Assembly: GCA_963803425.1 (NCBI GenBank)
Contig: CAWDMA010000001.1
Coordinates: forward strand, 992,001-1,056,000
Reading direction: 5' to 3'
Length of the DNA: 64,000 nucleotides
Origin: DASPWW01 sp963803425
GTDB taxonomy: Bacteria > Actinomycetota > Thermoleophilia > Solirubrobacterales > 70-9
The notes below the pieces were generated by a model, which was not told the DNA's origin, did not search any database, and saw nothing but the letters and a program-made list of their open reading frames with translations. The translations under genes were made by a program, and so were the position numbers. Within the stretch, counting starts at the first letter, position 1. Every line of letters starts with the position of its first letter. Below are positions 24,642-33,398 of the stretch, piece after piece.

Positions 24642-25898
24642 TCAGGCGCCGACCTCGGCGCGGATCGCCCCCTCGCCGTCGGCGGTCTTGCCCTCCGACT
24701 CGTCGGTCGCGCCGACCATGATCGAGATCTTGCCCAGGTGCTTGTTCTCGTGCAGGAGCTGGTGCGCCTCGGCGACGCCGTCGAACCCCATCGCCTGCCA
24801 CAGCACGGGGCGGATCCTGCCCTCCGCCATCAGCTGGTTGGCGCGGGTCGCCTCGTAGGCGTTCGCGAAGTGCGAGCCGAGGATCTCCTTCTGACGCATC
24901 CACAGGTGGCGGACGTCGAAGTCGAGGTTGTAGCCCGAGGTGGCGCCGCAGATTACGACCTTGCCGAACGGCTTCACCGTGAAGACCGAGGTCGGGAACG
25001 TCGCCTGGCCGACGTGCTCGAAGACGATGTCGGGGGCGTCGCCGAGCGCACCCTTGACGCGCTTCGCGAACTCGCGCGAGACCTTCGCGCGCTCCTTCTC
25101 CTCCTCCGGAGACTCCCCGCCCTTTCGCATCATTCCGGCGAACTCGTTCCGGTTCACGAAGTCGACCGCGCCGAGCCGCTTCACGAGCTCGCCCTTCTCG
25201 TCCGAGGAGACGACTCCGACGCAGTCTGCGCCCGCCGCCTTGCAGAGCTGGGTCGCGAACACGCCGAGCCCCCCGGCGGCGCCCCAGATCAGCACCTTGT
25301 GGCCGGCCTGCAGCTTGCAGCGGTCGAGCAGCATCCGGTACGCGGTGAAGTAGGTGAGCCCGTAGGCGGAGGACTCGACCCAGGACAGGTTCGGCGGCTT
25401 CGGCAGCAGCTGCTGCGCCTGCACCTTGGTGAACTGGGCGAACGAGCCCCACGTCGTCTCGTAGCCCCAGATCGTCTGAGACGGTGCCGCCAGCGGGTCC
25501 AGGCCGTGCACCTCGACGTCCTCGTAGGAGGCCTGGTTGCAGTGCAGGACCACCTCGTCTCCGGGCTTCCACTTCGTCACGCCGGCGCCGACCTTCCACA
25601 CGATTCCCGAGGCATCCGAGCCGCCGATGTGGTGGCCGTACTCCGGGTGGTCGCCGAATCGGAACACCGAGACGGGCTTGCCGAGCGCCGCCCACACGTT
25701 GTTGAAGTTGACGCCGGCCGCCATCACCCGCACGATCACCTCGAACGCGCCGGGCTCCGGGACCTCGATCTCCTCGACCTGGAACGCGTCCTTGGGCTCG
25801 CCCTCGCGCTCGGCGCGGATCACCCATGCCGCCATCGTCTCCGGAAGCTCTCCCGGCTCGACGTCGAGCTTCGAAACCTCTGCGATGTCTACGGCCAC
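24642..25898 (-). CDS. ccr: crotonyl-CoA carboxylase/reductase (Ccr)
   Basis: A 418-residue MDR-superfamily enoyl-CoA reductase. GVNFNNVW, HIGGSDASGIV, IWGYETTWG, LIWGAAGGLGVFATQLC (NADPH fold), DIVFEHVG and ILGSHFAN follow the Ccr family. The family reductively carboxylates crotonyl-CoA to ethylmalonyl-CoA. Of the four CO2-pocket residues described for Kitasatospora setae Ccr (Asn81, Phe170, Glu171, His365), Asn, Glu and His are kept and Phe is Tyr (YE in IWGYET). The GTG start at 25896-25898 has GGGAGGAGG just upstream; the longer ATG-initiated reading is spurious. With meaA, MaoC and the lyases it completes an ethylmalonyl-CoA set. Confidence 0.9.
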   Translation of the reverse strand: MAVDIAEVSKLDVEPGELPETMAAWVIRAEREGEPKDAFQVEEIEVPEPGAFEVIVRVMAAGVNFNNVWAALGKPVSVFRFGDHPEYGHHIGGSDASGIVWKVGAGVTKWKPGDEVVLHCNQASYEDVEVHGLDPLAAPSQTIWGYETTWGSFAQFTKVQAQQLLPKPPNLSWVESSAYGLTYFTAYRMLLDRCKLQAGHKVLIWGAAGGLGVFATQLCKAAGADCVGVVSSDEKGELVKRLGAVDFVNRNEFAGMMRKGGESPEEEKERAKVSREFAKRVKGALGDAPDIVFEHVGQATFPTSVFTVKPFGKVVICGATSGYNLDFDVRHLWMRQKEILGSHFANAYEATRANQLMAEGRIRPVLWQAMGFDGVAEAHQLLHENKHLGKISIMVGATDESEGKTADGEGAIRAEVGA

Positions 25899-25995
25899 GA
25901 TCCTCCTCCCGTAGCGGGCGACCCTGTCGGCGGCACGCATCCTAGCCGTGGCGTCAGGTTGCCGTCCGGCGACGCGACTAGCTTGATTAGCTCGG

Positions 25996-27319
25996 ATGGA
26001 AGCGTCCCAGGACAGGGGTCGGAACCAGCTCCCGCTCGATGCGGGCCCCGACGCGACGCCCGACGGAGTCGTGCGTGCGCTCGACGACCGGCTCGTGATC
26101 GAGGGTCTGACGGTCAGCGACGAGCGCGCCGCCCGGGTCGTCCGCGAGCGCGCAGAAGCCGGCCGGCCGCCGCAGCGCACGGTTGCCAACGCGATCGAGA
26201 TCGGCGCCCGCGTGCTGGACGCGGAGGAGACCGCGGTCAACGTCGATTACGTGCGTCGCGAGCTGACCGCCGCGCTCGGCGAGGCCGGTCGCAAGCTCGA
26301 CGACACCGTGGAGCAGGGAACCACCGACATCGCGGAGCAGATCGCCGCCGCATTCGGCCCCGAGCGGGCCGACTCGGTGCAGGCGCAGATCAAGGAGATC
26401 CTGGCGACGACCACCCGCCAGCAGCACGACGCCCTGTTCGAGCGGCTTACCGCCGAGGACGGCACGAACCCGCTGGTCGCGATGCAGGCCCGAATCGGGG
26501 TGAAGGTGCTGGAGGCGGAGGAGCGCCACCGCGCCGAGGTCGAGCGCGTGCGCGAGGCGCACGCCAAGGCCGAGCGCGCGATGAGCACCAAGGTGGACGG
26601 GCTGCAGAAGCAGCTCGCGCAGGTTCTCGAGCGCCGGGACGCCGACGAGCGCGTCGCCGAGGCCGAGGACGCCGGCACCCGCAAGGGACTCGGGTTCGAG
26701 GAGCGCGTCCATCACGCGGTGGAGCGGATCGCATCGGTGCGCGGCGATGCCGCCACCCACACCGGAAGCGAGCAGGCCGAGGGCGGCGGCAAGAAGGGCG
26801 ACACGCTGGTGGAGCTCGGGCGCGTGCGAGGGACCGGCGCGAGGACGGGTCCTGTTCGAGGCGAAGGACGCGAGGCTGTCGCGGAACAAGGCGTGGGCCA
26901 GCTCAACGACGGGATGGCGGGCGCGCGCCGCGTCATTCGCCGTCATGGTGGTCGCGGGTGAGGACCGGGTGCCGGCCCGCAGCGACACCCTGCACGAGTA
27001 CGAGGGCAACAAGATGATCGTCGCGGTCGACCGCGACGAGCCCGACGGGCAGGCGCTCGAAGTCGCCTACCGGCTCGCCGCCGCGCGGGTGATGCTCGCG
27101 CGCGAGGGCGAGCTCGACGTAGACCCGGTCGCCGTTCGCGACGCCGCGGCCGAGGCGGTGTCGCTGCTCAAGCAGGCGCAGGGGATCCGCTCCGGCCTTA
27201 CCGGGATCAAGACGAGCTCCGACAAGGCGCGCGCCGCGCTCGACGCGATGGTCGCCGCGCTGGAGGAGAAGCTGCAGCGGATCGACGCGCTCGTGTCCGC
27301 CGCGGACGCGCAGCGATAG
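25996..27319 (+). pseudogene. DUF2130-like PD-(D/E)xK nuclease-type protein, disrupted by three small indels
   Basis: Two overlapping frames (25996-26961 and the frame ending at 27319) form one protein of about 440 residues. The N-terminal half is long coiled coil (ELTAALGEAGRKLDDTVEQ and later EERHRAEVERVREAH). Then come GFEERVHHAVERIASVRGD, KKGDTLVELG and LFEAKDARLSRNKAW, giving an Asp and an E-x-K as in restriction-like nuclease folds, followed by ARAASFAVMVVAGEDRVP and a C-terminal helical part. The reading must change near 26818-26826 (CG-repeat), near 26898-26901 (C-run) and near 26917-26922 (G-run). It may be a true pseudogene or sequence error. Confidence 0.65.
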
Positions 27320-27439
27320 CGGCCGCCCGCTACCTGGCCGGCAGCGAGGTCGCGAATATCCCCTTCATCGGACGGCCGGTGAACTCGAACAGGCCGACGT
27401 GGGGCCGGGCGAGTGCGGGCGGCGGAGCGGACGCGACGG

Positions 27440-27856
27440 CTAGGGGATCAGAAGCTGGTTCGAGGAGGACTTCCGCTTCGGCCCGATCGTGAGCTCGGCC
27501 GGGGTGACGTCGGACTCATCGCCGACGCTGATCTCGTACTCGCCCTGCTCCATAGGGACGTTGAACGGGTTGCTGACCTCGGCCGGCCCGACAGGTTCGC
27601 TGACCGCCTCCGTGGGGCCGTCGAAGGCGAGCTGGATCGTGTCCTCAGACTGGTTCGAGACGGTGAATGTGGCCAGCCCCGCGCCGAACCGGCTGGGCGA
27701 GATGCTCACCGAGTTCCTGTCCACCTGCGCGCTGACCACGAACGGCACCGCCGGGCGCGGCTCGCTGCGGTGGTCGCCTCCGCCGCATCCTGCGGCGGCG
27801 AGTGCCGACACCGCGATTGCCGCGGCCACCGCACGCCTAAGCCCCTTCCTCCTCAT
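27440..27856 (-). CDS. lipoprotein with beta-sandwich-type domain
   Basis: A 138-residue protein with a lipoprotein signal peptide: RRAVAAAIAVSALAAAGC, where AAGC is the lipobox and the cysteine near residue 24 would be lipidated. The mature part (FVVSAQVDRNSVSISPSRFGAGLATFTVSNQSEDTI, then GEYEISVGDE) looks like a small copper-binding/cupredoxin-like or Ig-like beta sandwich, without clear metal ligands. It lies 35 bases downstream of the YgfZ-like gene on the same strand and may form a unit with it. Confidence 0.72.
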   Translation of the reverse strand: MRRKGLRRAVAAAIAVSALAAAGCGGGDHRSEPRPAVPFVVSAQVDRNSVSISPSRFGAGLATFTVSNQSEDTIQLAFDGPTEAVSEPVGPAEVSNPFNVPMEQGEYEISVGDESDVTPAELTIGPKRKSSSNQLLIP

Positions 27857-27891
27857 GCGCGACCAGAATCTAACCGATGGGGGGGCGGCTC

Positions 27892-28860
27892 TCACCTGAA
27901 CGGCAGCTCGACGACCTCCGCAGGCGTCGAATCCTCGCCCACCAGCACCCGGCCGCCGGGCTCGGCCTCCCTCCGCACGATCGCGAGAGCGATCGGGCCG
28001 AAGGCAGGGGACACGCAGGCCGTCCCGATCGCGCCCACCGCGCGGCCGCCGTCCCGGACCGGATCGCCCGGCGCGGCCGGCCGCTCCAGGCGCAGCCCGC
28101 GCAGACGGCGGTTGGGGCGGCCCTTGTAGTGGAGGCGGGCGACCGTCTCCTGACCGATGTAGCACCCCTTCTCGAAGCTGACGGCGCGCTCCTCGATCCC
28201 GGCCTCGGCCGGCATCGCGCCGTCGCCCATTTCGGCGCCGAGCCGCGGCCTGCCGCTCTCGACGCGGAGGATCTCCGCGGCCTCCTCGCTCGCCTCGTCC
28301 ACCCCGTCGGCTGCGAGAGCGCCCCGGACCGCGGCCGCATCCGACTCCGCGACGATCAGGTCGATCCCGAGGTCGGTCGCCACCGCGCGGCACGCAGCGC
28401 TGCCGATCTCGACGGCGCGATGCGCGTGCTCGGGCCGCAACGGCCCCACGCCGGTGAGCTCCGCCGCGCCCGGCCCGATCACCGACAGCACGGCGCTGGT
28501 CTCCGAGGCATCCTCGATCTCCACCTCCCGCCCGACGCTGTACATGCGCAGGTGGCGCTCCGCCGCGGGCAGCCCCGCCCGCTCCATGATCAGCACCGCC
28601 TCGGGGGCGTCCAGCCGCACCACCCGCATGTCGGCCCGCAGGTGGCCCTTGCGGTCGAGCAGCGCCGCGTAGCAGCCCTCGCCCGGCGCGAGCCCCTCGA
28701 CCTCGTTCGTGATCTGGCCCTGCAGGTACTCGAGCGCGTCCGGCCCCGCGACCCGGACGACGGCCGCCGACGCGCGATCGACCACCCCGGCCGCCTCCCG
28801 CAGGACCCGATACTGGCCGTCGAGCTCGACCCTGTCGATGTCGGTGGCGGTCTCAGGCAC
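27892..28860 (-). CDS. ygfZ: YgfZ/GcvT-family folate-binding Fe-S cluster protein
   Basis: A 322-residue protein of the YgfZ branch of the GcvT fold, which uses tetrahydrofolate to help maintain Fe-S enzymes. The signature KGCYIGQE is clear (in SFEKGCYIGQETVARLHYKG), preceded by RVAGPDALEYLQGQITNEV at the N terminus. The start is taken as the GTG at 28858-28860, where homology begins; the longer in-frame extension covers the next gene on the other strand. It probably supports Fe-S proteins such as the FO synthase and ferredoxin. Confidence 0.86.
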   Translation of the reverse strand: MPETATDIDRVELDGQYRVLREAAGVVDRASAAVVRVAGPDALEYLQGQITNEVEGLAPGEGCYAALLDRKGHLRADMRVVRLDAPEAVLIMERAGLPAAERHLRMYSVGREVEIEDASETSAVLSVIGPGAAELTGVGPLRPEHAHRAVEIGSAACRAVATDLGIDLIVAESDAAAVRGALAADGVDEASEEAAEILRVESGRPRLGAEMGDGAMPAEAGIEERAVSFEKGCYIGQETVARLHYKGRPNRRLRGLRLERPAAPGDPVRDGGRAVGAIGTACVSPAFGPIALAIVRREAEPGGRVLVGEDSTPAEVVELPFR

Positions 28861-28947
28861 CGTCTCGAGTCTACGCGCGGCAAGCGGACACTCGGGGGGC
28901 GCGGACGAGTGCGATGCGCGTCGCCGTGTCGGGGTAGCCTTCCCGGC

Positions 28948-29310
28948 GTGGCGCTCGCGGACGACTTCCAGGGGATCCTCGACTCGCTTCCGGACGATTG
29001 GACCGACCTCGCGGTCGATCTCCGGATCACCGACGAGGAGCGATACATCGATGCGAGCGTGCTGCTCACGCAGATCAACGCCCAGCCGTACTCGCGCGCC
29101 GAGTGGCACTGGCGAATCAACGTCGCGCACGGCTTCGGGCACGCGGCCGCGCCGGAGACGGTCCGGGGTGCGCTGGCCGTGCTCGATCGCGAAGGGATCA
29201 CGGGGGAGATCGTCGTCCGCGACATCCACGAGGGGCGCGCTGAGGTGGTGCAGATGTGGGGCCGGCCCGAGAGCGTCCGCCGGGAGTTCCGCGAGCGACG
29301 CGGCCTGTAG
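28948..29310 (+). CDS. conserved hypothetical protein
   Basis: A 120-residue protein starting with GTG (28948-28950). DDFQGILDSLPDDWTDLAVDLRI, YIDASVLLTQINAQPYSRAEWHWRINVAHGFGHAAAPETVRGAL and ITGEIVVRDIHEGRAEVVQMW describe a mixed alpha/beta domain that I do not recognise. It is divergent from ygfZ across 87 bases and the next gene starts 8 bases after its stop. Confidence 0.65.
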   Translation: MALADDFQGILDSLPDDWTDLAVDLRITDEERYIDASVLLTQINAQPYSRAEWHWRINVAHGFGHAAAPETVRGALAVLDREGITGEIVVRDIHEGRAEVVQMWGRPESVRREFRERRGL

Positions 29311-29317
29311 CGCCGCC

Positions 29318-29644
29318 GTGGCCCGGATCGCGGCGATCGTCCCCGAGCTGATGTTCGCGTCGCGGATCGAGGCCGCCCTGACCGCGGCCGGGCACGAGGT
29401 GACGGTGGTGCACTCGGTGGAGGCGCTGGACGAGAGCGGCGCCGAGCCCGAGCTCGTGATCGCCGACCTCGCCGAGACGGATCCCGATCGGCTCGGCGGG
29501 CGGACCCCGCCGGTGCTCGGCTTCTACTCCCATGTCGACGTCGACCTGCGCCGCCGGGCCGAGGCGGCCGAGATCGATCTGATCGTGCCCCGCTCCCGGA
29601 TGGCGCGGGAGATGCCCGCCCTGGTCGAGTCGGTCCTCGCGTAG
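29318..29644 (+). CDS. CheY-like receiver-type protein
   Basis: A 108-residue protein with the alternating strand-helix pattern of a response-regulator receiver: ARIAAIVPELMFASRIEAAL, VTVVHSVEALDESG, PELVIADLAETD and a closing LVESVLA. The acidic and phosphoryl-site aspartates of a true receiver are not all evident (DLAETD may hold one), so it may be a degenerate receiver. GTG start at 29318, 8 bases after the preceding stop. No kinase is adjacent. Confidence 0.6.
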   Translation: MARIAAIVPELMFASRIEAALTAAGHEVTVVHSVEALDESGAEPELVIADLAETDPDRLGGRTPPVLGFYSHVDVDLRRRAEAAEIDLIVPRSRMAREMPALVESVLA

Positions 29645-29734
29645 GCCGACAACCGGACTTGTTTAGACTTCCGCACGCTTTCGGCCCGCGCCCGCTGCGC
29701 GGAACTCGATTCACACCGCAGGAGGTTTGACCAA

Positions 29735-30484
29735 GTGCAGGATCGCGGACTCGCCGCCTACATCACCGAGCTGGTCGGGACTTTCTTTCTCGTCTTCTTC
29801 TTCGCCGCCGTCACGATCCTGTACGTCGCCACCGGCGCCCAGGCGCAGTTTGGGTCCGACTACGCGGTGGTCGGGCTGGTCAACGGGTTCGTCCTGTTCG
29901 CGCTGATAGCCGCAATGGGCGGGATCAGCGGCGGCCACTTCAATCCGGCCACCACCTTGGCGGCCGCGGTCCTGCGCCGGATCGACCCGGTGGACGCGGT
30001 CGTCTACGTCCTCGCCCAGCTCTCCGGGGGCGTGCTCGGCGCGCTGCTCGCCAAGGGCCTGCTGCTGGATGAGGGACGGGCCAGCAACTTCGCAGCGCCG
30101 CAGATCTCGCCGCTGCTCGCCGGCAACTTCGCCGGCTTCGTCGTCGAGGGGATCGGGACCTTCCTGGTCGTGCTGGCGCTGCTCGCGATCGCGTTCAACC
30201 CCCGCGTTCGCCAGGAGTGGGCGCCGCTCGTGACGGGTCTGACGCTCGGCTTCGTGGTGATGGTGTTCGGGCCGCTCACCGGCGCCCCGGTGAACCCCGC
30301 GAGGTGGTTCGGCCCGGCGCTGATCGGCGAGGAGTTCTCCTCCGTGTGGCCGTACCTGGGCGGCGAGATCGTCGGCGGCCTGCTCGCCGCGGCGTTCTTC
30401 GCGCTGGTGATCCTGCCCGGGGTCCAGGGAGCGGGACCGCCCGAGGGGGCGGCGGAGCGCCGCGGGTCGGGCCCAGGCAGCTAG
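29735..30484 (+). CDS. MIP-family channel (aquaporin/glycerol facilitator)
   Basis: A 249-residue major intrinsic protein with six membrane segments and the two pore boxes NPATT (in GGHFNPATT) and NPARW (in GAPVNPARW), each carrying an NPA motif, with the Arg after the second NPA typical of the selectivity filter. The GTG start at 29735 is set by the strong AGGAGG at 29719-29725. It could conduct water, glycerol or small neutral solutes; the sequence does not decide. Confidence 0.92.
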   Translation: MQDRGLAAYITELVGTFFLVFFFAAVTILYVATGAQAQFGSDYAVVGLVNGFVLFALIAAMGGISGGHFNPATTLAAAVLRRIDPVDAVVYVLAQLSGGVLGALLAKGLLLDEGRASNFAAPQISPLLAGNFAGFVVEGIGTFLVVLALLAIAFNPRVRQEWAPLVTGLTLGFVVMVFGPLTGAPVNPARWFGPALIGEEFSSVWPYLGGEIVGGLLAAAFFALVILPGVQGAGPPEGAAERRGSGPGS

Positions 30485-30517
30485 CCGGTCGACTCCGTCC
30501 GGTAGCGTCCGCGGCGA

Positions 30518-32791
30518 ATGCGCCGCGTCACGTTCTCGCGCAACTACACGCTGTCGCTATCGCGCACGTGCCAGTGCCACTGCAAGTACTGCGCGTTCGC
30601 GACGCACCAGGCGCATATCCACCCCCCTGAGCAGGTCGAGCGCAAGCTCGACGAGGCGGTGCGGCGGAACAGCAAGGAGCTGCTCGTGCTGACCGGGGAG
30701 ATGCCGGAGGTGAACCCGGTCGTCGCGGCGCGGCTTCGAGAGTGGGGGCACGAGGACTTCACGTCGTACGTGGCGTGGGCGTGCGAGCGGGCGCTACAGC
30801 GCGGCCTGCTCCCGCACACCAACATCGGGGTGCTGTCGCGGGCCGATCTCTCCCGGCTGCGGGAGGTGACCGCCTCTCAGGGGCTGATGCTCGAGTCCGT
30901 CTCGGAGCGCCTGATGGACACCGTCCACGCCGGCTCGCCCACCAAGCACCCCGCGACGCGACTGGAGACGATCTCGGTTGCCGGCGAGCTGCGGATCCCG
31001 TTCACGACGGGGATCCTGGTCGGGATCGGCGAGACCGAGGACGAGCGGGTCGCCTCGCTCGAGGCGCTCGCCGAGGTGCACGAGCGCCACGGGCACATCC
31101 AGGAGATCATCCTGCAGAACTTCGTCTCGCATCCCCGGTACTACGGGCGCGAGGTGGGGGAGATCGCTGACGCGGCATCTCGGCAGCGTTGGGGAGAGGG
31201 GGCGGGCGGGGAAACCGTCTCCCTCGTACGGTCGCCACCTCCGCAGCCAGGGCCCGAGCCGAAGCGTGATGCTCCAAATACTCGGGATCCGGCTTCCCCG
31301 CCCGCCCTTCCGGGATGGGCGACGTCGATCAGCATCGACGACATGAAGCGGTTGGTGGCTGAGTGCAGGCGGCTGATGCCGGACGTGGGGATCCAGGTCC
31401 CCCCGAATCTGGCGGACTGGTGGGGTGAGCTTGTGGAGGCGGGCGCGACCGACCTCGGGGGGCTGTCGGCCAACGGCGACCACATCTCCCCGGAGCATCC
31501 GTTCCCGAGCCCGAAGGAGGTTCGCAGGAGCCTCGGTCCGCGCGGCTACGCGCTCACCGAGCGGCTGTGCGTGTACCCGCAGTACATGGACGCGGAGTGG
31601 ATGGAGCAGGGAGTGCTCGACGTGGTGAAGCTGAAGTACTGGAGCTTCATCCCGCGGCGGGGGTCGGGCCGCAGGCAGGAGGCGGTGGTCGCCGCCGACG
31701 CCGCCCCGCGGGCGATCGAGCGGGGGAGGGACGGGCTGCCGCTGACGGAGGAGGAGCTGACGGCGCTGTTCGCGGAGACCCGACCGGAGGTGATCGAGGA
31801 GATGCGAGCCGCCGCGGACGAGCTGCGCGCGGAGCTGGTCGGCGACACAGTCACCTTCGTGGTGAACCGGAACGTGAACTTCACGAACGTGTGCGTGGTC
31901 GGGTGCGCGTTTTGCGGGTTCGGGCAGGGGCGGCGCTCGCCGGACGCGTACGAGGTGACCGAGGAGGATTTCGTCGGGAGGGTGGAGGAGGCCGTCGAGT
32001 TCGGGGCGACGGAGATCTGCATGCAGGGAGGGATCCATCCCGAGTACGCGCTCGAGGACTACGGACGGTGGCTGCGGCTCGCCAAGCAGGTGGCGCCGCA
32101 GATCCACCTGCACGCGTACTCGCCGATGGAGGTTCACTACATGTGCGAGCGCTCCGGGCGGCGGCCGGAGGACGTGTTCGAGTACCTGCTCGATTGCGGG
32201 CTCGGCTCGACCCCGGGAACGGCGGCCGAGGTGCTGCACGACGGGGTGCGGCAGCGGATCTCGCCGAACAAGCTGCCGGTGGCGCGGTGGGTGGAGATCA
32301 TCGAGGCCTCCCACCGGGCCGGGCTGCGGTCGACCTCGACGGTGATGTTCGGGCACATCGAGGAGCCCTCGGAGCTGGCGCGGCACATGCGGGTGGTCCG
32401 CGAGCTTCAGGAGCGGACGGGAGGGATCACCGAGTTCGTCCCGCTCAGCTTCATCCCGTTCAACACGCTGCTCGGCAGAACTCACGGGGTCGAGGAGATC
32501 TCACGCGCGGACAACCTCAAGCACACCGCGGCGTTCCGGCTGGCGCTCGGCAAGACGATCACCAACCTGCAGGCGAGCTGGGTGAAGATGGGTCTCGACG
32601 CCGCCACGGAGAGCCTCCGGTGGGGCGTGAACGACCTTGGCGGGACGCTGATGGAGGAGAACATCTCCCGGATGGCGGGCTCCCAGCACGGCGTCCGGCT
32701 TGAGCCCGAGCAGCTGATCGAGGCGGCCCGCCGCGCCGGGCGCACGCCCGCGCAGCGAACGACGCTGTACGACGTCGTCGAGACCTACTGA
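30518..32791 (+). CDS. fbiC: FO synthase, fused CofG/CofH (FbiC), with in-frame insertion
   Basis: A 757-residue two-domain radical-SAM enzyme that builds the deazaflavin FO from tyrosine and a pyrimidine. The N-terminal CofG half has C18-x3-C22-x2-C25 (RTCQCHCKYC). The C-terminal CofH half has C459-x3-C463-x2-C466 (NVCVVGCAFC), NASWVKMGL-like NLQASWVKMGL and MEENISRMAGSQHG. The fusion is the actinobacterial type. Residues about 222-266 form a Pro/Gly-rich stretch with no counterpart in CofG, bounded by an inverted repeat in the DNA (separate entry), yet the frame is intact and ISIDDMKRLV resumes normally. Confidence 0.96.
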   Translation: MRRVTFSRNYTLSLSRTCQCHCKYCAFATHQAHIHPPEQVERKLDEAVRRNSKELLVLTGEMPEVNPVVAARLREWGHEDFTSYVAWACERALQRGLLPHTNIGVLSRADLSRLREVTASQGLMLESVSERLMDTVHAGSPTKHPATRLETISVAGELRIPFTTGILVGIGETEDERVASLEALAEVHERHGHIQEIILQNFVSHPRYYGREVGEIADAASRQRWGEGAGGETVSLVRSPPPQPGPEPKRDAPNTRDPASPPALPGWATSISIDDMKRLVAECRRLMPDVGIQVPPNLADWWGELVEAGATDLGGLSANGDHISPEHPFPSPKEVRRSLGPRGYALTERLCVYPQYMDAEWMEQGVLDVVKLKYWSFIPRRGSGRRQEAVVAADAAPRAIERGRDGLPLTEEELTALFAETRPEVIEEMRAAADELRAELVGDTVTFVVNRNVNFTNVCVVGCAFCGFGQGRRSPDAYEVTEEDFVGRVEEAVEFGATEICMQGGIHPEYALEDYGRWLRLAKQVAPQIHLHAYSPMEVHYMCERSGRRPEDVFEYLLDCGLGSTPGTAAEVLHDGVRQRISPNKLPVARWVEIIEASHRAGLRSTSTVMFGHIEEPSELARHMRVVRELQERTGGITEFVPLSFIPFNTLLGRTHGVEEISRADNLKHTAAFRLALGKTITNLQASWVKMGLDAATESLRWGVNDLGGTLMEENISRMAGSQHGVRLEPEQLIEAARRAGRTPAQRTTLYDVVETY
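31200..31307. repeat. palindrome-bounded in-frame insertion inside fbiC
   Basis: The 108-bp segment begins with GGGCGGGCGGGGAA (31200-31213) and ends with its exact reverse complement TTCCCCGCCCGCCC (31294-31307). The flanking similarity continues imperfectly outward. It corresponds to the extra Pro-rich residues of the FO synthase. The arrangement recalls small palindromic mobile repeats that insert in frame into bacterial genes. No second copy was seen in this window. Confidence 0.65.
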
Positions 32792-32870
32792 GCCCGCCCC
32801 GGGTGCGTGCCGGCCGCACCGGTCGCTAGGGTGGCTGCTGCGAGTCCCATACCCGGAGGTGGAAAACCAG

Positions 32871-33353
32871 ATGGACTTGAGGTACACCAGCCTGGCGCTG
32901 GCAAACCTTCTCGCCGGGGCCTTCCTGGTCACCGCTTCGTTTGCTTTCGAGCCCTCGACGGTCGTCGCGCTTGGGTTCGGAATCAGCATCGCGGTCGTCC
33001 TGCTCGGCCTCGGGATGGCGTATTTCGGATACACGGGCGGGAGCCAGCCGGACGAACAGATCGGCCTCGGCCTGCTCGGTGTCCTGACCGCCGCGCTTGC
33101 AGCGTGGACGGTCGTGGCGACGACCGGGATCTTCCCGGTCGAGACCGCCCGCTGGCTCGTGTTCTCGAGCGGCCTGGGGCACGTCGCCCTGGCGGTTGCC
33201 GGCGTGATCACACATGAGGCGATCAGCGGCCGCGCGGCGCCGAGAAGGGCGCCCGCGCGTCGCAGCACCGCAAGCCGCCGGACGGCCTCGTCGAGCCGGC
33301 GCGCGTCGTCGGGCCGGCGGAGCTCCTCCGCTCGGCGTCGACCGAGAAGCTGA
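32871..33353 (+). CDS. small four-helix membrane protein with Arg/Ser-rich tail
   Basis: A 160-residue protein with four hydrophobic segments between about residues 8 and 115 (LALANLLAGAFLVTASFAF, ISIAVVLLGLGMAYFGY, IGLGLLGVLTAALAAWTVVA, GLGHVALAVAGVI). The last 40 residues are strongly basic (Arg/Ser repeats), likely cytoplasmic. ATG at 32871 with GGAGG at 32855-32859 is preferred over an in-frame GTG closer to that site. No family recognised. Confidence 0.65.
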   Translation: MDLRYTSLALANLLAGAFLVTASFAFEPSTVVALGFGISIAVVLLGLGMAYFGYTGGSQPDEQIGLGLLGVLTAALAAWTVVATTGIFPVETARWLVFSSGLGHVALAVAGVITHEAISGRAAPRRAPARRSTASRRTASSSRRASSGRRSSSARRRPRS

Positions 33354-33360
33354 CCTGACG

Positions 33361-33392
33361 GGCGACGGGCGGCCCTGAGGCCGCCCGTCGCC
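33361..33392. terminator. bidirectional transcription terminator hairpin
   Basis: A perfect 14-bp stem (GGCGACGGGCGGCC and GGCCGCCCGTCGCC) with loop CTGA lies between two convergent genes (stops at 33353 and 33399). There is no T-run, as is common in high-GC actinobacterial terminators. Confidence 0.75.
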
Positions 33393-33398
33393 GCGTCG

